Shown here: positions 33,638 through 42,953 of the stretch, piece after piece
How positions within the stretch are numbered: position 1 is the first letter of the stretch
Layout of the letters: each line of letters opens with the position of its first letter
Made by a program: the position numbers and the translations under genes
Assembly (NCBI RefSeq): GCF_004378855.1
Contig: NZ_RYYL01000006.1
Location: 112,972-176,971 of the forward strand
DNA: 64,000 nt
Direction: 5' to 3'
From: Campylobacter sp. US33a
Lineage (GTDB): Bacteria; Campylobacterota; Campylobacteria; Campylobacterales; Campylobacteraceae
Notes under the pieces: model-generated
The model's database searches: none
What the model saw: only the letters and a program-made list of their open reading frames with translations
Told to the model about the DNA's origin: nothing

Positions 33638-35575
33638 CTAATTTAAATTTTGACTTTTTTCCAATACTTCAAAATACGCATTTTCCAATTTTTCTAATTC
33701 TTGCTGTAAATTTTCTAATTGTTCATATAATTTTGCAATTCCAATTTCTTGATAAAATTTAGGATCTGAAAGCTGCTGATTGAGTTTTTGAATTTCATCT
33801 TCTAAGCTTTGAATTTTTTCAGGATAAAGCTTTAAAATTTCATTTTCTTTATAGCTTAATTTCTTGCCACTTTTTTCCTTTGAAATAATTTCTTTGTTTT
33901 GATTTGACTCTAAATTTGCAAGATATTCATCAAATTCTTTTAGCTCTTTTTCTGTTTCTAAATACTGCGTATAAGGTATATGTTCTATATTAATAAAACC
34001 ATCTTTTTCAAAGGCGTAAATTTTAGTAGCGATTTTATCTACAAAATACCTATCATGCGAAACAAGCAAAATTGCTCCTTCAAAACTAAGCAAATACTCT
34101 TCTAAAATATTAATAGTCGCAATATCAAGATCATTTGTAGGCTCATCCAAAACCAAAACATCATATTCCTTAGTAAATAGTAAAGCCAAAGCCACGCGAT
34201 TTTTTTCTCCACCGCTTAAAACCGATACTTTTTTATCTAAAAATTCTTTTGGAAATAAAAAATTTTTCAAATACCCATAAACATGCATATTTTTACCACG
34301 CACTTCCACTCTATCACCGCCATTAGGGCAAAAAATTTCAAGTAAGCTTTTATCTGAATTTACAAGACTTCTAGCCTGATCAAAATACCCTATTTTAAGC
34401 TCGCCTCTTTTTATTTCTCCACTATCTTGATGAAGCTGACCTAAAAGCACTTTTAAAAAAGTTGATTTTCCACAACCATTCTTCCCCACTATGGCTATAC
34501 GCTCGCCTTGCAAAATACGACTTGAAAAGTCTTTGAAAAGAATTTTATTTCCTATACTTTTGCTTATATTTTTAAGCTCAAAAAGCATTTTCTTGCGATT
34601 TATAATTTTTTCTCCGTTAAAATTTAAAGCTGCTCTTGAAATTTCAAGCTTCAAACGCTGAATTGCGCTAGGATTTTTCTTAGCCTCTTCTCGCATTTTT
34701 AAGATGCGCTCTTTTCGTCCTTCATTGCGTTTTAATCTCGCTTTAACTCCGCGCCTTAGCCATTCCTCTTCACTTTTAAGATGCTTTAAAAGAGTTTCAT
34801 GGCTTTTGGCAAGACTTTGCAGAATTTGAGTTTTCTTTTCTAAATAATTTACATATCCACCTTTAAAAACACTTAAATTTCCTGCATCAATTTCCACGCA
34901 TTTATCTGCAATTGCATCAATAAAATACCTATCATGCGAGATGAAAATCACACACATTTTAGAATTTTTTAGCATATTTTCCAAAAAGCTGCTCATGTAG
35001 ACATCCAAATGGTTTGTAGGTTCATCAAGTAACAAAATATCTGGATTTTTAAGCAAAAGCACACAAAGCCCCACACGGCGAATCTCGCCACCACTTAAAG
35101 TGCAAACCGCCCTATTTTCGTATTCTAATAACTGAAATTCTTTTAAAATCCTTGTGATCTTATCATCAATATTCCAAGCATCTTTGCTATCAATAAGAGA
35201 AATCAAATCATCTATTTGTCTTAATAAAGATTCATTATGAGGGTTTGTACTGAGCTTGCTTTGTAAATTTTCATAATCTTCTAAAATTTGATAAATTTCA
35301 GCAAGTTCTTTTTTAATAAGTTCTTTGACGCTTAAATTGGTATCAAAATCCACACTTTGAGAAAGCATGGCTATGCTTTTTCCATTTTGTCTTATAATTC
35401 TACCGCTATCTAAAGTAAGGATACCCAAAATGACTTTTAAAAATGTAGATTTTCCTTCTCCATTTTTGCCAATAATGGCAATTTTTTCACCATCATTGGC
35501 ACTAAAATTCGCTTCATTTAAAACAATTTTCTCGCTAAATTTCTTAGAAGCTTTGATTAAATCTATTAGCGCCAT
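33638..35575 (-). CDS. ABC-F ATPase (Uup/EttA-like, translation factor type)
   Basis: 645 residues, two ABC domains and no membrane segment. Walker A GKNGEGKST (about 36) and GKNGCGKST (about 360), signatures LSGGEIRR and LSGGEKNRVA, Walker B LLDEPTNHLD and VLDEPTNDLD. The linker of about 80 residues between the domains is the P-site tRNA interaction motif region, and the Lys/Glu-rich coiled-coil C-terminus is like Uup. Such proteins act on ribosomes or in DNA/replication-related stability rather than transport. Equals Cj0888c in type. Directly downstream of serA with an eight-base gap. Confidence 0.85.
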   Translation of the reverse strand: MALIDLIKASKKFSEKIVLNEANFSANDGEKIAIIGKNGEGKSTFLKVILGILTLDSGRIIRQNGKSIAMLSQSVDFDTNLSVKELIKKELAEIYQILEDYENLQSKLSTNPHNESLLRQIDDLISLIDSKDAWNIDDKITRILKEFQLLEYENRAVCTLSGGEIRRVGLCVLLLKNPDILLLDEPTNHLDVYMSSFLENMLKNSKMCVIFISHDRYFIDAIADKCVEIDAGNLSVFKGGYVNYLEKKTQILQSLAKSHETLLKHLKSEEEWLRRGVKARLKRNEGRKERILKMREEAKKNPSAIQRLKLEISRAALNFNGEKIINRKKMLFELKNISKSIGNKILFKDFSSRILQGERIAIVGKNGCGKSTFLKVLLGQLHQDSGEIKRGELKIGYFDQARSLVNSDKSLLEIFCPNGGDRVEVRGKNMHVYGYLKNFLFPKEFLDKKVSVLSGGEKNRVALALLFTKEYDVLVLDEPTNDLDIATINILEEYLLSFEGAILLVSHDRYFVDKIATKIYAFEKDGFINIEHIPYTQYLETEKELKEFDEYLANLESNQNKEIISKEKSGKKLSYKENEILKLYPEKIQSLEDEIQKLNQQLSDPKFYQEIGIAKLYEQLENLQQELEKLENAYFEVLEKSQNLN

Positions 35576-35583
35576 CTTAGCCT

Positions 35584-37167
35584 TTAAATTTCAACATATT
35601 GTGCAAAAATACAAGCATCAAATGCATTGAGCTTATCAAGTAAAGCTTTATTGATTTTATCATCAACCAACACTACAGCCAAAGCATGACCAAAACCATC
35701 GCGTCCTAAACGGAAATCGGCAATATTGATTTTATTTTCAGCAAGTATAGAGGTGATTTTTGCAATAACTCCTGGAATATCCTTATTTTTAAAGATTATC
35801 ATTTTTCCTTTAGGTTTAAAATCTGTTGCAAATCCATTTAGCATGACAACTCTTTGTTCATTTTCATTAAAGATAGTCCCTGATACACTAACGCTAGATT
35901 GCTCTGTAACAATTTTAATGGTAAGCTTATTATTATAACCACTATTAGGTAAAACCTCGCTTCCAAGCTCTATGCCTTTATCTCTAGCCACAAATTCAGC
36001 ATTAACATAATTAATCGTATCGCCTAAAATTCCACCCAAAACACCGACACAAGCAAAAGTAAGCATAGAATTTGCAAACTCGCCAATATTTCCTTCTGCT
36101 TCAAGTCTTATGCTTTTTACTGGATTTTTATCAAGCTGAGCACATAAAAATCCCATTTTAGATACAAGCTCTATATAAGGCTCTACAAATGGTGGCAAAT
36201 CTTCAGTTTTAATTGGTAAATTTAAGGCATTGGGATATGATATACCTCTAGCTGCATTTAAGGCTTGTTCGCAAGCTTGTATGGATATGTTTTCTTGACT
36301 TTCAAAGGTATTTGCACCAAGATGAGAGGTGACTGAAATGTTATTAAATTCCAAAATAGGATTATTTGTTGCTGGCTCTTTAACAAATACATCGATGCCA
36401 AGCCATGCTATTTTACCGGTTCTTAATCCTTCGCATAATGCCTCTTCCGTATATAAACCCCCTCTTGCACAGTTAATCAAACGAATACCATCTTTCATTT
36501 TAGCAAGCTCATTTAAGCCTATCATACCTTCTGTTTCTTTGGTTTTTGGAGTATGTATAGTAATAAAATCACTTTGGGTTAAAATATCTTCCAAATTTGT
36601 TACTGCTTCCATACCAAGATCGGTGATTTTTGAAGTAGGTATATAAGGATCGTAAGCTAAAATTTTCATTCCAAATGCCTTAGCACGAATAGCTACGCGA
36701 GAGCCGATATTTCCAAAGCCTATCACACCTAAAGTCTTATTCATTAACTCTACGCCGTACCATTTTTCTCTTTCCCATTTTCTTTCTTGTTTTAAGAAAT
36801 TATGAGCATTAACAAAACTCCTTGCTGAAGTTAAAAGATGTGCCATTGTAAGCTCTACTGCGGCGATAGTATTGGCCGTTGGGACATTCATCACAATCAC
36901 ACCGCGTTTTGATGAATTAGCAATATCCACATTATCCACGCCAACTCCAGCGCGGATTAAAGCTTTAAGCTTCTTTGCATGACTTAAAAATTTTTCATCC
37001 ACATCAGTCGAACTTCTTGTAATCGCCACATCAACATCTTCAAGCATAGATAAAAGCTGATCTTTTGGAACTTTTGCAGCCTCGATAAGCTCTATATCTT
37101 CAGCATTGCGTAAAATTTCAACACCCTTATCTAAAATCGCATCACATACTATGATCTTTTTTTTCAT
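35584..37167 (-). CDS. serA: D-3-phosphoglycerate dehydrogenase
   Basis: First step of serine synthesis. ATG at 37167 is used since it overlaps the upstream gene's stop (ATGA) and has AAAGGAG eight bases before it; this gives 527 residues. Substrate domain, then NAD domain with LGVIGFGNIGSRVAIRAKAFG near 144, INCARGGLYTEEAL near 232 and the catalytic SHLGANTFESQENIS near 285; an intervening domain; and a C-terminal ACT domain (IPGVIAKITSILAENKINIADF). This is the long, ACT-bearing SerA class as in Bacillus and Mycobacterium. Confidence 0.94.
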   Translation of the reverse strand: MKKKIIVCDAILDKGVEILRNAEDIELIEAAKVPKDQLLSMLEDVDVAITRSSTDVDEKFLSHAKKLKALIRAGVGVDNVDIANSSKRGVIVMNVPTANTIAAVELTMAHLLTSARSFVNAHNFLKQERKWEREKWYGVELMNKTLGVIGFGNIGSRVAIRAKAFGMKILAYDPYIPTSKITDLGMEAVTNLEDILTQSDFITIHTPKTKETEGMIGLNELAKMKDGIRLINCARGGLYTEEALCEGLRTGKIAWLGIDVFVKEPATNNPILEFNNISVTSHLGANTFESQENISIQACEQALNAARGISYPNALNLPIKTEDLPPFVEPYIELVSKMGFLCAQLDKNPVKSIRLEAEGNIGEFANSMLTFACVGVLGGILGDTINYVNAEFVARDKGIELGSEVLPNSGYNNKLTIKIVTEQSSVSVSGTIFNENEQRVVMLNGFATDFKPKGKMIIFKNKDIPGVIAKITSILAENKINIADFRLGRDGFGHALAVVLVDDKINKALLDKLNAFDACIFAQYVEI

Positions 37168-37655
37168 AACCACATCTCCTTTATTTGAGTATCTATATCA
37201 TAGGTTTTTAATTTTTTAATAATACCTTCTAATATGTTTTTATCATCCGTATCTAAAATAATTTGAGTATTATCCTTGGTGCTTACCAAACTATACTGCA
37301 CATTAAATAAATTCAGCGTTTGCTTTAAACAAAACATAGAATACACATCATTTTTACTGATTAAAAGTTGATAATATCGTTGCTTTGGTTCAAAGGCACT
37401 TGTATCTACTTCAAAATACATTGAAAAGTATTGCACCGCAGGAACATAGTTTTTTTTAGGAAGCTGCGAAAGCTTATCTTGCCATGTTTCTTCTTTTGAA
37501 TTTTCTTGTTTGGGAGTATTAATTTTATAAGCCACTTCCTTGATAATTTCAGGCATAGCGTTTATTTCGCCATACCTGAAAAATAAAACTACAATGCAGA
37601 CAAAAAGAATTAAAAATAAAGTGAATAAAACACCATATAGGGTATATTTTTTCAT
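37164..37655 (-). CDS. membrane-anchored protein upstream of serA (Cj0892c type)
   Basis: 163 residues with an N-terminal membrane helix (about 6-30, LYGVLFTLFLILFVCIVVLFF) and a hydrophilic remainder, probably periplasmic. No enzymatic motif is seen. Gap of 13 bases from the rpsA stop and a four-base overlap with serA, so it forms an rpsA-unknown-serA operon as in C. jejuni. Function unknown. Confidence 0.7.
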   Translation of the reverse strand: MKKYTLYGVLFTLFLILFVCIVVLFFRYGEINAMPEIIKEVAYKINTPKQENSKEETWQDKLSQLPKKNYVPAVQYFSMYFEVDTSAFEPKQRYYQLLISKNDVYSMFCLKQTLNLFNVQYSLVSTKDNTQIILDTDDKNILEGIIKKLKTYDIDTQIKEMWL

Positions 37656-37668
37656 AGACTTAATTCAT

Positions 37669-39336
37669 TTAAGAAAGTTGATCTTTTATAATATCACCTA
37701 ATGTTACTTTATCATTATTGTTGATTTCGTTTAAAACTTCTCGTTCTTTCATTCTGTGAAGATTTTTTACGCTTAAACGAATTCTATTTCTTTTTTCATC
37801 AACAAAAACTATTACCGCTTCAATCTCGGAATCAATTTGCAAATTTTCAAAATCAGCACTACTAATATCTTCTTTATGAATCAAAGCATCAACGCCATTT
37901 TCAAGTTCTACAAAAATACCAAAATCCTTAATATCTCTTATTTTACCCTTTACTATATCGCCAACATTGTGTTTCAAAGCATAAACTTGAACTGGACTTT
38001 GTGTAAGCTCTTTAACACTAAGAGATACTTTTTGGTTTTCTTGATCTATTTTGATGATTTTTACTTTTATTTTATCATTAACCTTAAATAAATCTTTGCA
38101 TTTTATATTTCTATCCCATGAGGAATCTTCATTGTGTAATAAACCTTCAATATTTCCAATTTTAACAAAAGCACCAAAATTAGTAATAGAAGTTATCACG
38201 CCATCTACCACATCGCCAATTTGATATTGTTGTAAAAATTCATCAAAAGGCTTTGAAAGTAAATTTTTCAAAGATACTCTCAATCTTCTTTCTGGGATAT
38301 TAATCTCAATCACTTCAACATCAATTTCTTGACCTTTTGTGATGTGATTTTTAGGATTCTTTATGTTTTTATCCCAAGAAATTTCGCTGACATGCAAAAA
38401 TCCTTCAATATCATTACCCAAATCTACAAAAGCTCCATAAGGCTCAATATTAGACACTACAACCTTGATAGTATCACCGATTTCTAAGCTATCTTTGATC
38501 TCATTCCAAGGATCAGGAATAGCTGCTTTAACAGACAAAGAAAGATGCTTTTTATCTTTATCGTATTTTATAACTTTAACAGGAACTTTATCACCCTCTT
38601 TATAAAGTGCATTAGGATTTACAGGTCCTTTATAAGAAATTTCACTATAATGAACAAGCCCGTCAATTCCACCCACATCAACAAACATTCCATAGGTTGT
38701 GATTTTCTTAACAACACCCTCTAAAATTGCATCATTTTCTACAATACCACTAATAAGCTCTTTACGTTTTTTTCTATCATCATTGAGAATTTTCTTTCTC
38801 GAAATAACGATACTTTGCTCATCTTTATCAATTTTTACAATTTTTACTTTGAAAGTTTTACCAATAAGATTATTTGCATCTTTAAATCCATACTGAGATC
38901 TTGGCATAAAAAATTCAACACCTTCATCATCTATAGCTATAAATCCGCCTTTATTTTTTCCTATAATTTTCACATCAAAAGCTTCATCGTTTTCAACATA
39001 ATTTTCAATAAATTCCTGAACTTTTTGTTTTCTTAACGCTTTTTTATAAGAAAGTAAAGATCTGCCTCCACGAGAACCGATCACTGCTACTTTGATAGTA
39101 TCTCCAACCTTAAATAATAAATTAGTATCTTCATCAGTAATTTCATTTAATGCCAAAATACCTTCTGATTTTTTGCCTATATCAATATAAACTTCATCAT
39201 CTCTGATCTCAACGATCACACCTTCAGTTGCAGCTTCTTCTCTGGATTTATCAAAAGCCTCTAAAAGCTGTTCAAAATCCTCATCTTCAGGAAATTCTTC
39301 CATATTTTTTTGAACTTTTTTGTTCACCTCAGTCAT
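37669..39336 (-). CDS. rpsA: 30S ribosomal protein S1
   Basis: 555 residues with six S1 repeats from about residue 30 to 535. Clear ones include GVVKKITTYGMFVDVGGIDGLVHYSEIS, each of the form G-x-V-x(5)-G-x-F-V-x(6)-G-(F/L)-x-H-x-(S/E)-(E/D)-(I/D)S. The first two degenerate repeats bind the ribosome, the rest bind mRNA. Start: AAAGGACCGCG then ATG. In C. jejuni ispH lies directly upstream; here 1.5 kb with a decayed gene separates them. Confidence 0.95.
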   Translation of the reverse strand: MTEVNKKVQKNMEEFPEDEDFEQLLEAFDKSREEAATEGVIVEIRDDEVYIDIGKKSEGILALNEITDEDTNLLFKVGDTIKVAVIGSRGGRSLLSYKKALRKQKVQEFIENYVENDEAFDVKIIGKNKGGFIAIDDEGVEFFMPRSQYGFKDANNLIGKTFKVKIVKIDKDEQSIVISRKKILNDDRKKRKELISGIVENDAILEGVVKKITTYGMFVDVGGIDGLVHYSEISYKGPVNPNALYKEGDKVPVKVIKYDKDKKHLSLSVKAAIPDPWNEIKDSLEIGDTIKVVVSNIEPYGAFVDLGNDIEGFLHVSEISWDKNIKNPKNHITKGQEIDVEVIEINIPERRLRVSLKNLLSKPFDEFLQQYQIGDVVDGVITSITNFGAFVKIGNIEGLLHNEDSSWDRNIKCKDLFKVNDKIKVKIIKIDQENQKVSLSVKELTQSPVQVYALKHNVGDIVKGKIRDIKDFGIFVELENGVDALIHKEDISSADFENLQIDSEIEAVIVFVDEKRNRIRLSVKNLHRMKEREVLNEINNNDKVTLGDIIKDQLS

Positions 39337-39366
39337 CGCGGTCCTTTAAAAATAAAATAAAGCTTG

Positions 39367-39372
39367 ATTATA
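39367..39372 (-). promoter_or_regulatory. -10 box of rpsA
   Basis: TATAAT on the minus strand, 31 bases upstream of the rpsA ATG, indicating that rpsA has its own promoter after being separated from ispH. The bases from 39373 to 39568 hold no gene I can support. Confidence 0.5.
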
Positions 39373-39568
39373 TATCATTTTTTCTTTAATTAGTGTTAAT
39401 ATTTATAAATTTTTAGCATATTTCATCATTTTTGCTCATTTATTCATTTCCCAAACTCCCTTTTAAGCTTTCTTACATCCACAAAATAAAATTTCAAATA
39501 TCCACTTTATGCTAGTTTTTGTTAGCTTTAATAAATGCTTCGTCAAGCTTACAAGTAAAACATTCCTT

Positions 39569-40792
39569 TTATTTTAAAGCTTCTTTATAGTCAGGATAGC
39601 TTTCTGAAGGTGGAAGTTTATCTTTAGTTAGTTTTAAATTTTTATAACTATAGCAATAGCCATTTGTATGAAAGATGAGAGTAAATTCTCGCTTTGGCAG
39701 AATTAGCACTGATTAAATTTATCGTGATGGTTAAAATCATAAACTTTTAAAATTTCTATATTTTATTAGCTAAGACTTCAAAATCTATTGTTTGATTATG
39801 ATAATTTTCATTAGGAGAAGCAAAGAAGAAATAAGGTTGCAAAAATCTAATCGTTTCCGATTTGTATTCCAAGTTTGAACTTCAATATAAAATTCGCCAA
39901 AATTTACATTGTTAAAATTTAACATAGCTTGAGTTTGAGCATCTATTGCGCTTCTAATAAATTTGTGTGTCTAAATTCTTTTGAAATATTTGTCTTTTCA
40001 TTTTTAATCAATACACTAGAATAAAAACTAGGTATATGATATTCTTTATTGTTCTAATTATGAACACCTATTAAAAAATATTTTTCAAACTATTTAGAAA
40101 TTTAAGCTTAACATTTTTATCAAGTCTGTAAGTTTTTTCATCAAATATTGAATTTTTATAGGAATTTCTCGCAAATTTCCATTGATTAGTTCCATATCTT
40201 TTGGAGTGCAAATTTAAATTTAGAATTATCGTTTTTTTGTATTAAGTTATTTTCGTTTTTTAAAACTGTCAATATTTTTAATGATATTCTTGCCAAATTC
40301 ACACATAATTCTAGTTTGCTAATAATGAGCATCAGTTCTTTTTCTAAATTCCACCAAAGAATTTTCATTATAATATTTTTATATTGAAACCAAAATAAGA
40401 ACAAAATTTGCGTATAGATATTATCAATAACTTTGTAGTTATCACAAGAATAAGGTAAAACCAAAATTAATACTTTTTTATTTAAAAAACAAAGCTCCTT
40501 ATGAAGCCACATTAAATTACGATATATTAAAAAATACGGAAGTTTTTGATAGGGATGAAAATAATATTGTTTATTGATATTATTTTCGGTTATGATAAAT
40601 TCAGCATTTTAAAAAATTTCTTTATGCCTAATAATTTCATATAAACTTTAAAGCAAAATTATAAAATTCTAATACCCCCTCCTCCGCGGAGCATTTTCAT
40701 TATATTTGTCTATACCTTCTCTTAGGCCTTTTTTGTAAGCCATTTACCATTACAGAATTACTTCCGCCTAGTAAAACTACATTTTTATTCAT
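39569..40792 (-). pseudogene. decayed SGNH/GDSL-like protein gene (MNKNVVLLGGSNSVM...)
   Basis: From ATG 40792 (AAAGG upstream) to TAA 39569 a single ancestral protein of about 405 residues can be followed through all three frames. It reads MNKNVVLLGGSNSVMVNGLQ; GLREGIDKYNEN; LEFYNFALKF; LYEIIRHKEIF; NAEFIITENNIN; YQKLPYFLIYRNLMWLHKEL; VLILVLPYSCDNYKVID; NSLVEFRKRTDAHY; MCEFGKNIIKNIDSF; EYHIPSFYSSVLIKNEKTN; FNNVNFGEFYIEVQTWN; RFLQPYFFFASPNENYHNQ; REFTLIFHTNGYCYSYKN; and LPPSESYPDYKEALK. At least ten frameshifts or stops are present. LLGGSNSV with a later His-containing segment suggests an SGNH-type hydrolase/acyltransferase, such as those decorating surface glycans; this is inference. A 10-C tract lies 40 bases upstream. 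Confidence 0.7.
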
Positions 40793-40831
40793 TTGTAAAA
40801 CCTTTCAAAAATATTAAAAATTTTTATTATA

Positions 40832-40841
40832 CCCCCCCCCC
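40832..40841 (-). repeat. C10/G10 homopolymer upstream of the decayed gene
   Basis: Ten consecutive C on the + strand (G on the coding strand of the pseudogene), between the ispH stop and the pseudogene start. Typical length of slippage-prone Campylobacter tracts, here in a leader or promoter position or left from a lost upstream gene end. Confidence 0.75.
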
Positions 40842-40852
40842 ATAAATTTAAA

Positions 40853-41683
40853 CTAAATTTTAAAACTTTCTATTTTACCAATCACTCTTTGTATAATCCA
40901 ATCAGGAGTACTAGCACCCGCACTAATACCACAATATTTTTTACCCAAAAACCATTCTTTTTGGATTTCACTCTCATTTTCTATCAAATAACTATCCTCG
41001 CAATTTGCCTTAGCGATTAAAAAAAGTTGCTTGGTATTGGCAGAATTTTTACCACCCACAACCACTACCACATCGCTTCTTAAAGAAAGTTCTTTAATGG
41101 CATCTTGATTTTTAAAAGTCGCATCACAAATCGTATTAAAAACCCTTACTTCCTTTACTCTAAGCATTAAAAAATTCACTATCTCCATAAAATGCTCGAT
41201 CTTTTTAGTTGTCTGGCTTACAACGGCAATCTTGCTAGGAAATTTGATATTTTCAAGCTCTTTTTTATCTAAAACCACATAAGCTTTTGTGCTTACATAG
41301 CTTTTCACGCCTTTGACTTCTGGATGATTTTCATCACCAAAAATCACCACTTCATAGCCTTCATTGCTCATTTTCTCGCAAATTTGTTGAGGCTTCGTTA
41401 CAAAAGGACAAGTGGCATCAAAAATTTCAATATCCTTTTTTTTCAATTCTTCCAAATCTTGTTTTGTGATCCCATGAGTACGGATAATCGCCTTTTTTTC
41501 GTTGCTTAAAGCTCTTATATTTTCCAAAGTTTTAACATTAAAATCTTTTTGCAAACGCGAAATTTCTTCATTATTATGAATGAGCGGTCCTATAGTTGCT
41601 GCATCTTTAATTTGCTCTGCTTTTTTAATTGCCCTTTTAACACCAAAACAAAAACCATAATTTTTCGCTAACTCAATAATCAA
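40853..41683 (-). CDS. ispH: 4-hydroxy-3-methylbut-2-enyl diphosphate reductase
   Basis: Last step of the MEP isoprenoid pathway; 4Fe-4S enzyme. 276 residues with cluster Cys in NYGFCFGVKRAI (12), FDATCPFV (about 92) and NTICDATFKNQ (about 185), and substrate-binding IGPLIHNNE, GDENHPEVKG and the Thr/Ser region VVVGGKNSANTKQLF and GISAGASTPDW. Full length. The start overlaps the end of aroA by 11 bases; the pheS-pheT-aroA-ispH order is as in C. jejuni. Confidence 0.95.
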   Translation of the reverse strand: MIIELAKNYGFCFGVKRAIKKAEQIKDAATIGPLIHNNEEISRLQKDFNVKTLENIRALSNEKKAIIRTHGITKQDLEELKKKDIEIFDATCPFVTKPQQICEKMSNEGYEVVIFGDENHPEVKGVKSYVSTKAYVVLDKKELENIKFPSKIAVVSQTTKKIEHFMEIVNFLMLRVKEVRVFNTICDATFKNQDAIKELSLRSDVVVVVGGKNSANTKQLFLIAKANCEDSYLIENESEIQKEWFLGKKYCGISAGASTPDWIIQRVIGKIESFKI

Positions 41684-42953
41684 TTTTTGCCCCCAATTCT
41701 AAAAGCAATTTTTCAAAATTTGGAAAAGAAGTTTTAATACACTCTGTTTCATCAATTTCCATTCCATAAAGCAAACCTAAAATCGCAAAACTCATAGCAA
41801 TGCGGTGATCTCCATAGCTTTTGATTTTAGCACTTTTTGCCTTAGCGCCTGTGATTTTAAAACCATCATCTAGCTCTTCTGCCTCAATGCCGCATTTTTG
41901 TAAATTCTCAACCATAGCATGAATTCTATCGCTTTCTTTAACACGCAATTCTTTGGCATTTCTTAAAATACTTTCTCCTTTAGCACAGGCAAAAGCTATT
42001 GCAAGAGCTGGTGCTTCATCAATTAACCAAGCGATATTCTCACTCACTTCAACGGCTTGCAAAGAACTACTTTGTGCATAAATTTCTCCCACGCTTTCAA
42101 AGCTATTCTCATAAAATTTAAACTCGAGCTTAGCGCCCATTTTTTGTAAAACTTTATAAGCTTCAATGCGTGTAGGATTGAGTAAAACATTTTTAAGGGT
42201 AATTTTAGAATTTGGCAAAATCAAAGCAGCTAAAACAAAATAAAAAGCCGAAGAAGGATCATTTGGTATCGTGATATCCAAGGGTTTTAAAGGTTCTTTT
42301 AAAGGAAAAATTTCCATACTTAACTTATCTTGAGAAATTTTTAAAGGAGCATCCATCGCTTTTAGCATATTTTCACTATGATCTCTACTGAGTGAAACTT
42401 CGCTAAATTTACTCACTCCATCTGCACTAAAACCTGCTAAAATCATAGCGGTTTTTACTTGGGCTGAAGAAATTTTACTTTCGTATTTAAAAGCTTTTAA
42501 ATTTTGTCCTTCTATGCAAAGTGGCGCCAAATTTGCATCCATTCTGCCATAAATTTTTGCTCCAATTTCTCTTAAAGGCTCGCTGAGTCGTTTCATTGGG
42601 CGATTATTTAAATACCTATCTCCACTTAATACAAAAAAGCCTGAAATTCCTGCTAAAAATCCCATCATCAAACGCATAGCAGTGCCTGAATTTCCACAAT
42701 CTAAAATGCAATTTGGCGAAAGAATTTCACTAGGTGCTTTAATGCTAACACTAGAGTCTTTTCTTTCTACTTTAGCGCCTAAATTTTGGACTATTTTTAA
42801 AGTATTTAGCGTATCTTGGGCTAAAAGATAATTTTGCGCCCTATTTTCTCCTTGTGTTAAAAGAGAAAAAATCGCAAAACGATGAGAAATGCTTTTATCA
42901 GCTGCAATTTGTGTAAATTCTTGATTAAAATGAGCTAAAGGATAAATTTTCAT
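41673..42953 (-). CDS. aroA: 3-phosphoshikimate 1-carboxyvinyltransferase (EPSP synthase)
   Basis: Sixth step of the shikimate pathway. 426 residues, with DKSISHRFAIFSLL near the start, the conserved ILDCGNSGTAMRLMMGFLAG near 83 (PEP/glyphosate-site segment), GDRYLNNRPMKRL near 112, and C-terminal LRVKESDRIHAM and SYGDHRIAMSFAILGL. Full-length class I/II-like enzyme. Overlaps pheT by four bases and ispH by 11. Confidence 0.95.
   Translation of the reverse strand: MKIYPLAHFNQEFTQIAADKSISHRFAIFSLLTQGENRAQNYLLAQDTLNTLKIVQNLGAKVERKDSSVSIKAPSEILSPNCILDCGNSGTAMRLMMGFLAGISGFFVLSGDRYLNNRPMKRLSEPLREIGAKIYGRMDANLAPLCIEGQNLKAFKYESKISSAQVKTAMILAGFSADGVSKFSEVSLSRDHSENMLKAMDAPLKISQDKLSMEIFPLKEPLKPLDITIPNDPSSAFYFVLAALILPNSKITLKNVLLNPTRIEAYKVLQKMGAKLEFKFYENSFESVGEIYAQSSSLQAVEVSENIAWLIDEAPALAIAFACAKGESILRNAKELRVKESDRIHAMVENLQKCGIEAEELDDGFKITGAKAKSAKIKSYGDHRIAMSFAILGLLYGMEIDETECIKTSFPNFEKLLLELGAKIDY

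Noticed and set aside
40186..40512. Minus-strand open frame of 108 codons as a separate gene
   Set aside because: It is only one segment of the frameshifted pseudogene; true-frame residues (NSLVEFRKRTDAHY, MCEFGKNIIKNIDSF) lie in another phase within it.
40499..40593. Plus-strand frame reading KNKAPYEATLNYDILKNTEVFDRDENNIVY
   Set aside because: It looks protein-like, but it stops at once on both sides, and the minus strand here fits the continuous decayed SGNH-like gene much better.
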